DNA of 20,317 bases from an uncultured Clostridia bacterium (lineage in GTDB: Bacteria; Bacillota; Clostridia; Oscillospirales; Ruminococcaceae), in assembly GCA_937906945.1 (NCBI GenBank), contig CALCUE010000028.1, positions 1-20,317 on the forward strand. Direction: 5' to 3'. The notes under the pieces are model-generated. The model ran no database searches. It was not told the origin of the DNA and saw only the letters and a list, made by a program, of their open reading frames with translations. Position 1 is the first letter of the stretch; the number at the start of each line of letters is the position of its first letter. Both the position numbers and the translations under genes were made by a program. Shown here one piece after another: positions 1 to 7,223 of this stretch.

Positions 1-191
1 GAGGGAGGTGGATTTTTGCCGAAGGCAAAAAGACGAAAGGAGCCCGGCGACCAACAATAAAGCCGGATGAAACTCTGAATGAACGGAATTTAGAAAAAAC
101 GCCTCTGTCTTTTCGCTTCTGCGAACTGTTTCCCGGGTCGCCAATCTCCCTCAGTCAGCCTCCGGCTGACAGCTCCCTCTCGGAGGGAGCC
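1..191 (+). repeat. Intergenic hairpin element, copy A (cut by window edge)
   Basis: This is the left-truncated first copy of a three-member dispersed element (the others are at 9391-9552 and 14445-14657). All copies share the 19-base core aaggagcccggcgaccaac (here 37-55). Visible hairpins are an 8-bp stem 13-20/24-31, a 7-bp stem 154-160/164-170, and a terminal stem 172-178/184-190. Between the hairpins lies an A-rich middle (about 50-115). No convincing coding sequence is present, and it lies between whatever is left of the window and the terminator of the XRE gene. The type and origin (MITE-like or REP-like) are inferred; the repetition itself is directly visible. Confidence 0.85.
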
Positions 192-196
192 TACGC

Positions 197-242
197 GCCG
201 CAAAGCCATAAAAAAATCCCGTCCTTACGGACGGGATTTTTT
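197..242. repeat. 46-bp direct repeat containing a terminator, left copy
   Basis: Bases 197-242 are identical to 1008-1053, in the same orientation. The repeat contains the hairpin atcccgtccttacggacgggat (stem atcccgtc/gacgggat) flanked by A7 and T7 tracts, so it can terminate in both directions. The stop codon of the minus-strand XRE gene (242-244) falls in the T tract at its right edge. The two copies bracket the XRE/SLOG gene pair exactly. Confidence 0.93.
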
Positions 243-243
243 T
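211..243 (-). terminator. Bidirectional terminator after the XRE gene
   Basis: An 8-bp stem (216-223/229-236, 5-base loop) has poly-A on the left and poly-T on the right. Read on the minus strand it directly follows the XRE stop codon and ends in a U tract. It is equally capable of stopping plus-strand transcription from the left. Confidence 0.85.
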
Positions 244-481
244 AGTCCAGACCAAGGAAGAAATCCTCATAGGAACAATTATAAATTTTTTTCAGCGTGA
301 CAAGAACGCTAGCACGGATATTCAATTCGCCGGCTTCATATTTGGCGTAGGTCGTCCGACCGATATCACAGCCTCGCCTCTGCAATTCGGCACAGAGTTT
401 TTCCTGCGAAAGGCCGGATTGAGATCGAAGTCGCCGAAGATTGTCGCCCATCGAAAGATCACGGCGAATTTTCTGTTCCAT
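242..481 (-). CDS. Small XRE-family helix-turn-helix transcriptional regulator
   Basis: This is a 79-residue DNA-binding protein that is essentially a single HTH_3/Cro-C1 domain. The segment NLRRLRSQSGLSQEKLCAEL forms the first helices, TTYAKYEAGE is the recognition-helix region typical of XRE proteins, and IYNCSYEDFF is the closing helix. I place the start at 481 (MEQKIRRD) because GGGAAG lies about 8 bases upstream. The open frame runs on to 574, but that would consume the operator and promoter region shared with the neighbour. The gene is divergent from the SLOG-like gene at 588, with 106 bp between the two starts. A perfect 14-bp inverted repeat lies in that gap, so the likely role is to repress the neighbour and perhaps itself. 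No obvious ligand or cleavage domain is present. The regulated target is inferred; the family is clear. Confidence 0.88.
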   Translation of the reverse strand: MEQKIRRDLSMGDNLRRLRSQSGLSQEKLCAELQRRGCDIGRTTYAKYEAGELNIRASVLVTLKKIYNCSYEDFFLGLD

Positions 482-497
482 AAAAACACTTCCCAAC

Positions 498-577
498 AAA
501 TTGACCAGTATTGGTTGCAACACTTGGTATTGTATGCTATACTGGGGGAAAATATTGTCCGCTATACTGGTCAATTT
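498..577. promoter_or_regulatory. Probable operator: 14-bp inverted repeat plus a third half-site
   Basis: The left arm 498-511 (aaattgaccagtat) and right arm 564-577 (atactggtcaattt) are perfect reverse complements, with centres 66 bp apart. A third copy of the core, gctatactgg, lies at 536-545 in direct orientation to 561-570. The left arm is just upstream of the -35 box, the middle copy overlaps the -10 box, and the right arm abuts the ribosome binding site of the SLOG gene. This layout is what a repressor covering promoter and leader would need. That XRE binds here is inferred. Confidence 0.72.
515..543 (+). promoter_or_regulatory. Promoter of the SLOG-like gene
   Basis: TTGCAA (515-520) and TATACT (538-543) are separated by 17 bp. 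Transcription should start near 550, leaving a leader of about 38 bases that contains the right operator arm. On the minus strand a TACAAT (529-534) could be the XRE -10 box, but no good -35 box accompanies it. Confidence 0.7.
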
Positions 578-587
578 GGAGGGTAAT

Positions 588-1022
588 ATGGCTACCTGTG
601 TGTTTTTTGGACATAGGGATTCCCCGACGGGGTGGGAAAAGGATTTATTCTATTTGTTATCGGATTATATCGAAAATAAAAAAGTTACGTCTTTTTACGT
701 GGGAAACAACGGTAATTTTGATTGTAGCGTGCGGAAAGTTCTGAAACAATTGAAAGGGCGTTATCCTCAAGTTCATTATGCGGTCGTTTTAGCCTATCTT
801 CCTGAAAAGCCGGAAGCGGATTTCGAGGGAAATTCGCTTTTTCCCGATGGGATTGAAATGGTTCCACGGCGTTTTGCCATTGATTACCGAAACCGATGGA
901 TGATTGAGCAAGCGGATTTCGTGGTCACTTATGTTACCCGTTCTTTCGGTGGAGCGGCGAAGTATAAGGCGCTTTCGGAGAAAAAGGGAAAAACAGTTAT
1001 AAATCTGGCCGCAAAGCCATAA
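588..1022 (+). CDS. SLOG-like (DUF1273-type) protein, function unknown
   Basis: This 144-residue cytoplasmic protein has no signal or membrane segment. I recognise the general pattern of short Firmicute SLOG/DUF1273-like proteins: it begins ATCVFFGHRD, continues with FYVGNNGNFD, has PRRFAIDYRNRWMIEQADF in the middle, and ends with VTRSFGGAAKYKALSEKKGK, a Rossmann-like nucleotide-binding layout. SLOG domains are known or predicted to bind nucleotides or nucleotide-derived ligands, so a ligand sensor or nucleotide-processing role is possible but unproven. The ATG at 588 is chosen for GGAGG at 578-582; an upstream in-frame start at 441 would run through the divergent promoter. Four 60-base lines of the gene counted by eye gave roughly 40% G+C, clearly lower than the chromosomal genes to the right, which suggests separate ancestry. 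Its stop codon lies inside the right 46-bp repeat. Confidence 0.75.
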   Translation: MATCVFFGHRDSPTGWEKDLFYLLSDYIENKKVTSFYVGNNGNFDCSVRKVLKQLKGRYPQVHYAVVLAYLPEKPEADFEGNSLFPDGIEMVPRRFAIDYRNRWMIEQADFVVTYVTRSFGGAAKYKALSEKKGKTVINLAAKP

Positions 1023-1053
1023 AAAAATCCCGTCCTTACGGACGGGATTTTTT
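1008..1053. repeat. 46-bp direct repeat containing a terminator, right copy
   Basis: This copy is exactly identical to 197-242. The last three sense codons and the stop codon (1020-1022) of the SLOG-like gene lie in its left part, and the stop of the NPxTG gene (1066) lies 12 bases beyond its right end. The hairpin within it therefore serves as terminator for both convergent genes. Confidence 0.93.
1021..1053. terminator. Bidirectional terminator between the SLOG-like and NPxTG genes
   Basis: The same 8-bp stem as in the left copy (1027-1034/1040-1047) has A7 on the left and T6 on the right. It serves the plus-strand SLOG-like gene and the minus-strand NPxTG gene, which converge here. Confidence 0.88.
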
Positions 1054-1065
1054 GTGTTTTTTCAA

Positions 1066-1335
1066 TTATTTTCTTTTGGAAACAACATAGGCGATACCGG
1101 CCAGAACGGCAACAGCGCCGCAGGCAGGCAAGACAACGGGTGCGCCGGTGGTGGGGTTCTCCTCTTCCGGTCCGTCAAGAACGATGACGTCAACGTTCCG
1201 GTTGTCAGTCTCTCTTTCAACGATCCGGATGACCAGATCGCCATCACGGTACGGTTGGTTGGCAACGGCAAGGGCCGTCACCGCAAGGGAAAGAACGATG
1301 ACAAGAGCGAGCGTGATGGCTAATACTTTTTTCAT
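1066..1335 (-). CDS. Very short secreted protein with NPxTG sorting signal
   Basis: The 89-residue precursor has an N-terminal signal peptide (MKKVLAITLALVIVLSLAVT, probable cleavage after ALA at residue 23), a mature part of only about 36 residues rich in Asp, Glu and Arg, the sequence NPTTG at 60-64, a hydrophobic segment (about 66-84) and a basic tail SKRK. This order is the classical cell-wall sorting arrangement. The NPxTG version suggests a dedicated sortase rather than the LPxTG housekeeping enzyme; no sortase gene is in the window. GAGGAGG sits 6 bases upstream of the ATG. The gene is monocistronic, with its own promoter and terminator. The function of the tiny exposed part is unknown. 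If not sorted, it would simply be a membrane-anchored peptide. Confidence 0.8.
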   Translation of the reverse strand: MKKVLAITLALVIVLSLAVTALAVANQPYRDGDLVIRIVERETDNRNVDVIVLDGPEEENPTTGAPVVLPACGAVAVLAGIAYVVSKRK

Positions 1336-1380
1336 AAAAATTCCTCCTCAAAAACGCGGTTAATCCGCTTATTTGTCTTC

Positions 1381-1408
1381 ATCATAACGCATTCTTTTCA
1401 CTTGTCAA
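1381..1408 (-). promoter_or_regulatory. Promoter of the NPxTG gene
   Basis: On the minus strand, TTGACA (1403-1408) is followed after 16 bp by TATGAT (1381-1386). The leader to the ATG at 1335 would be about 40 bases and ends in a strong GAGGAGG site. Confidence 0.78.
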
Positions 1409-1480
1409 GGGCTTTTGTGCAATTTTCTTATAATTTTTTAACAATTTTCGTATTTTTTGGTTTTCAGGGAGAAAATCGCA

Positions 1481-1509
1481 AAAAAAACGCCCTTTTTGAA
1501 GGGCGTTTT
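1481..1509 (-). terminator. Terminator of ftsH and the gdpP operon
   Basis: The stem cgccctt/aagggcg (1488-1494/1499-1505) has poly-T on the exit side of the minus strand. It lies 6 bases after the ftsH stop and closes the six-gene operon. Confidence 0.88.
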
Positions 1510-1514
1510 CGGCT

Positions 1515-3389
<1,875 letters not shown>

Positions 3390-3435
3390 GTGATCAACTC
3401 CGAATTATCAAAATTTATGCGAAGGGTGAAAAGAC

Positions 3436-3987
3436 TTATTTGGAATAGACTTCCCGTTTCAGGATGCCGATGTAGGGAAGGTGACGGTACTGCTGGTTAT
3501 AGTCCAGACCATAGCCGACGACGAATTCATCCGGCACGACAAAGCAGGCGTAATCCGGGTGGATATCGACCTGGCGGCGTTCCGGTTTATCCAGAAGGGT
3601 GCAGATGCGGATGGAACTGACGTTCCGCTGTTTGAGCACGTTGGTGAGATAGGAGAGCGTGAGGCCGCTGTCGAGGATATCCTCGACGATGAGGACGTCA
3701 TAGCCGGAAAGATCGTGGTCCAAATCCTTGAGGATCCGGACAACACCGGAGGTTTTGACGCCGGCGCCATAGCTCGAGACCGACATAAAGTCGATGGAGA
3801 TCGGGATGGTGATGGCGCGCATCAGATCGGCCATAAAAATGACGGAGCCTTTGAGAACGGAGACCAGCATCAGGTTTTTGCCTTCGTAATCGGCGCTGAT
3901 CTGTTTGCCCAGTTTACGGACGGTCCTTTTGAGGTCCTGTTCGGAAAAAAGAACTTTCTCGATGTCATCTTTCATATTGTACTTCAT
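3436..3987 (-). CDS. hpt: Hypoxanthine (guanine) phosphoribosyltransferase
   Basis: The enzyme transfers phosphoribose from PRPP to hypoxanthine or guanine in cytosolic purine salvage. The 183-residue length is typical. The PRPP-binding motif VLIVEDILDSGLTL (98-111) is intact, LKGS (45-48) provides the conserved first loop, and DFMSVSSYG (66-74) is the usual flexible-loop region. The ATG at 3987 overlaps the tilS stop as ATGA. GGAGG lies 10 bases upstream of it, which favours this Met over Met5. The tight linkage to tilS matches Bacillus, where the TilS-HprT pair affects ftsH expression; that regulatory role is not tested here. Confidence 0.96.
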   Translation of the reverse strand: MKYNMKDDIEKVLFSEQDLKRTVRKLGKQISADYEGKNLMLVSVLKGSVIFMADLMRAITIPISIDFMSVSSYGAGVKTSGVVRILKDLDHDLSGYDVLIVEDILDSGLTLSYLTNVLKQRNVSSIRICTLLDKPERRQVDIHPDYACFVVPDEFVVGYGLDYNQQYRHLPYIGILKREVYSK

Positions 3988-5381
3988 TTTGTCGTAGCCT
4001 CCGGCTCTATTTTTTGTATATTTGAAGCGGTCATAACGACCGCTGCCATAACGGTATCCTCCGAAAGGCGGGCCCTTTTCGCGGCGCCGAACCCTTCGAC
4101 CCAGAGAATGCCTGCGTCATCGGCGACGACAAGGACCGAATTCCGGTCCGCCGGCGCGATGGCGGCTTCGTTAAACAGTTTTTTCAGCGTTTTGGTTCCG
4201 CCGTGGACATCGACTTTGTCACCGGCCTTGCGGGAACGGATCACGGCGACGCCCTGTATTTTATCATAGTCAAACGTATTTTTTAAGGGATAATCGTAAA
4301 CTTTGTATGAATTTTTTGTTTTTTCCGGCGGGAAAAGGAAAATTTCGGCGGTTTTCTCCGGGGAAAGAACGATCTTTCCCGGCGCGAAAGGCTGTTCGGG
4401 AAAAGGTTCGGTGGGTTTCGCCTTTTCCGAAACGGAAAGAAGACCGTCTTTTTCACGAAGATAGCGGTCCTTTTGCCACTCGATCTGGAAATCGCCGCCG
4501 AGAGAGGTGAAAAGCGTTTCCACCCGGTCATAGTCCGCTGAAAAGCCGTTTTGTTCCAAAAGAAGGGTCAAAGCGGTCTTCAAAACGGCGGGATGGGCTT
4601 TTCGGAAAACGGCGGCGGCGTAGCCGCCTTCGGTCTTCGCCGCTTCCAAAAGACTTTCGGCGCTTTGGGAAAGGAAATCCCGGGCTTCGGCAAGGCTTTC
4701 TTCCGTATGGAGGAAGTTTTTTTCAAAGGCGGGGTTCAGTTCCCGAAGGACCGGAACGACCTTGTGGCGCAGACGGTTGCGGGCGTAATCGTCGGTGAGG
4801 TTGGTGCTGTCGGTAACGAAGGGAACGCCGTTTTCCCGGCAATAGGCTTCGATCTCTTCCCGGGAAAAGGAAAGGAGCGGGCGGATGATTTTTCCCCGAA
4901 CGGCGGGGATCCCGCAGAGTCCCGGCAGGGCCGTGCCTCTTGCCAGACGGAAAAGGACCGTTTCGGCGTTGTCGGAAAGGGTGTGGGCGGTGGCGATCTT
5001 CGCGTTTTCGCCCAGTTCCCCGGCGCATTTTTCAAAAAAAGCGTACCGGATCTCCCGGCCGGCTTCCTCGGTGCTCAAACGGCGCTCGTTGGCGTAGGCG
5101 GCGACGTCCGTGCTCAAAAGCCGGAAGGGAACGCCGAGGCGAAGGCAGGTCTTTTGGACAAATTCCTCGTCCCGTTGGCTTTCCTCGCCGCGAAGGTTGT
5201 GGTTCACGTGAGCGCAGAGAAGGCGAAGGTCCAAAGGTTCCCGCAGTTTTACCAGAACGTCAAGCAGAGCGGAGGAATCGCACCCGCCGGAGACGGCGAC
5301 CACAACGGCATCGCCCTTTTGGAGCATTCCGAAGCGCTCGATGGCGGCCAGAACGTCCCCCACGGTGAACGCCTTGGTCAT
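3984..5381 (-). CDS. tilS: tRNA(Ile)-lysidine synthetase
   Basis: TilS converts C34 of the CAU-anticodon isoleucine tRNA to lysidine using ATP and lysine, so that AUA is read as Ile; it is normally essential. The PP-loop signature SGGCDS is at 31-36, followed by HVNHNLRGEES (58-68), which is characteristic of TilS. The 465-residue length covers the catalytic N-domain and the C-terminal domains, including RKAGDKV and TKTLKKLFNE. The ATG overlaps the dnaB stop as ATGA, with GGAGG 7 bases upstream inside dnaB. The stop in turn overlaps the hpt start, so the three genes are probably translationally coupled. Confidence 0.96.
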   Translation of the reverse strand: MTKAFTVGDVLAAIERFGMLQKGDAVVVAVSGGCDSSALLDVLVKLREPLDLRLLCAHVNHNLRGEESQRDEEFVQKTCLRLGVPFRLLSTDVAAYANERRLSTEEAGREIRYAFFEKCAGELGENAKIATAHTLSDNAETVLFRLARGTALPGLCGIPAVRGKIIRPLLSFSREEIEAYCRENGVPFVTDSTNLTDDYARNRLRHKVVPVLRELNPAFEKNFLHTEESLAEARDFLSQSAESLLEAAKTEGGYAAAVFRKAHPAVLKTALTLLLEQNGFSADYDRVETLFTSLGGDFQIEWQKDRYLREKDGLLSVSEKAKPTEPFPEQPFAPGKIVLSPEKTAEIFLFPPEKTKNSYKVYDYPLKNTFDYDKIQGVAVIRSRKAGDKVDVHGGTKTLKKLFNEAAIAPADRNSVLVVADDAGILWVEGFGAAKRARLSEDTVMAAVVMTASNIQKIEPEATTK

Positions 5382-6730
5382 CGGTATTCCTCCAGCGTGG
5401 TGAACTTGGTATATTGACCCGTCCAGCAGAGAATGGCGGAACCGGTCTCGCCGTGACGGTTCTTCGAGACGATCACCTCGACGGTGTCCTGTTCGGGAGC
5501 CGCCTCACCCTCCTGCTGGGTATAATAGGAATCCCGGTAGAGGAACATGACGATATCGGCGTCCTGCTCGATGGAGCCGGATTCACGAAGGTCGGAGAGC
5601 ATCGGTTTATGACCCTGGCGGCTTTCGGTAGCACGGGAAAGCTGGGAAAGGACGACGACCGGAATGTTGAGCTCCTTGGCCATCAGTTTGAGGTTTCGGG
5701 TCATTTCGGAAACTTCCTGTACCCGGTTGTCGGTATGACGACCGGAGGAAAGAAGCTGAAGGTAGTCGATGATGACAAGGTCGAGGTCCTTGACCCGGCG
5801 GAGCTTCGCTTTGATCTCCGGGATGGTGACACCGGCGGTGTCGTCGATGAGGATCGGGGCACGGTTCAGAAACTGAGCCGCTTCCGCGAGGCGGGTCCAG
5901 TCCTCGTTTTCCAGAAGGCCGCTGCGGAGTTTGTTGTTTTCGACGCAGGCTTCGCAGGAGAGCATTTTGCTGGTGAGCTGTTCGCTGCTCATTTCGAGGG
6001 AGAAGATGGCCACCTTTTTGTTGGCCTTGATGGCGACGTTGGCGGCGATGTTGAGGGCAAAACTGGTTTTGCCCATACCGGGTCGGGCGGCGATCAGGAT
6101 GAGGTCCGATTTGTTGAGACCGCCGATCTTTTCATCAACGGCGCTGTAGCCGGTGCGGATACCGAGGTATTTTTCCCGGTCGTCGCCGGAGAGCTTGTTG
6201 ATGCGGTCATAGGTTTCGATCAAAGCGTCGCTGATGGGCACGAGCCCGGCGACGTTCCGTCCCTGACGCACGTCATAAATGCGCTGTTCGGCGGAATCGA
6301 GAAGCAAATGCCCTTCGGCGCCGCTTTCTCTCGCTTCGGAAAGGACGTCGCCGGAAATCTCGATGAGGTTCCGCACCAGCTGTTTGTCTAAAATAATGTC
6401 AATATAGGCGCCGAGGTTCCGCACCGTCGGCACGATCTCCATCAGATGGGAAAGATAGATCTTCGCTTCCTGCTCGGTCTGGAAAATTTCCGCCTCACGG
6501 GCCGCTTCGAGCAGGGTGATGAAATCCACCGGTTCCCCGGCGGTGAACATCCGCACCATTTCGGAGAAAAGGGCCTTGTGCTGAGGACGGTAAAAGCTTT
6601 CCGGGCGCAGTTTTTCCACCAGTTCGGAAAGGCAGCCCGGTTCCACGAGCACCGCGCCTAAAACGCTCTGCTCCGCTTCCATGCTGTACGGCATTTCCAT
6701 TCCGAGAAGCAGCGGATTTTCTTTTTCCAT
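5378..6730 (-). CDS. dnaB: Replicative DNA helicase DnaB (DnaC in Bacillus naming)
   Basis: This is the hexameric helicase that unwinds DNA at the replication fork. In the 450-residue product, the N-terminal domain (about 15-115) contains EQSVLGAVL. The RecA-like domain has Walker A ARPGMGKT (215-222), Walker B LVIIDYLQLL (318-327), LSQLSR (361-366) and RESGSIEQDAD (382-392), all standard for DnaB. I start at the ATG at 6730 because GGAGGG is correctly spaced upstream; the Met five codons earlier has no ribosome binding site, and its codon overlaps that site. The rplI stop is 46 bp upstream. The neighbourhood rplI-dnaB is conserved in Firmicutes. No intein is seen. Confidence 0.96.
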   Translation of the reverse strand: MEKENPLLLGMEMPYSMEAEQSVLGAVLVEPGCLSELVEKLRPESFYRPQHKALFSEMVRMFTAGEPVDFITLLEAAREAEIFQTEQEAKIYLSHLMEIVPTVRNLGAYIDIILDKQLVRNLIEISGDVLSEARESGAEGHLLLDSAEQRIYDVRQGRNVAGLVPISDALIETYDRINKLSGDDREKYLGIRTGYSAVDEKIGGLNKSDLILIAARPGMGKTSFALNIAANVAIKANKKVAIFSLEMSSEQLTSKMLSCEACVENNKLRSGLLENEDWTRLAEAAQFLNRAPILIDDTAGVTIPEIKAKLRRVKDLDLVIIDYLQLLSSGRHTDNRVQEVSEMTRNLKLMAKELNIPVVVLSQLSRATESRQGHKPMLSDLRESGSIEQDADIVMFLYRDSYYTQQEGEAAPEQDTVEVIVSKNRHGETGSAILCWTGQYTKFTTLEEYR

Positions 6731-6776
6731 AGATTTTCCCTCCATCCGTTTTCAAAGCGCCGGTTTTTCCGGGCTT

Positions 6777-7220
6777 TTATTCCGCGACCAGTACGTAGAT
6801 CGGGGCGGAAATGCCGTGGCCGAATTTGACCTCGGCGTTATAAGTACCGAAGGTTTTGATATCGCCTTCGAGGGAAATTTTGCGGCGGTCGATCTCGATG
6901 CCAAACTGTTTTTTCAGTTCCTCGGCGACTTCGGCGGCGGTGACGGAGCCGAAGAGCTTGCCGTTCGCTCCGGCGGCGGAGGTGATTTTGACGGTTTTGC
7001 CTTTGACGGCGTTGGCCGAATCCAAAGCGGCCTGTTTTTCCAGAGCGAGGCGCCGTTCCTTGGCGGCCTCTTTCTGTTTCAGTTCGTTGAGAGCCTGGGG
7101 CGTTGCCTCCATAGCCAGTTTTTTGGGGAGAAGATAGTTCCGGGCGTAACCGTCGGAGGCGTTGATGAGTTCGCCTTTTTTACCGGATCCTTTGACGTCT
7201 TCGAGAAGAATGACCTGCAT
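6777..7220 (-). CDS. rplI: 50S ribosomal protein L9
   Basis: L9 binds 23S rRNA near the L1 stalk and helps maintain reading frame. The 147-residue length is typical. The N-terminal domain begins MQVILLEDVKGSGKKGEL and contains GYARNYLLPKKLA (24-36), the L9 hallmark. A long helix (about 41-75) leads to the C-terminal domain with KLFGSVTAAEVAEEL (88-102). AAGGAG is about 9 bases upstream. Only three bases separate it from the gdpP stop codon, so the ribosome binding site lies within the end of gdpP. Confidence 0.97.
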   Translation of the reverse strand: MQVILLEDVKGSGKKGELINASDGYARNYLLPKKLAMEATPQALNELKQKEAAKERRLALEKQAALDSANAVKGKTVKITSAAGANGKLFGSVTAAEVAEELKKQFGIEIDRRKISLEGDIKTFGTYNAEVKFGHGISAPIYVLVAE

Positions 7221-7223
7221 AGT

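Noticed and set aside
482..574. N-terminal extension of the XRE protein
   Set aside because: It would cover the divergent promoter and operator; the Met at 481 has a usable ribosome binding site.
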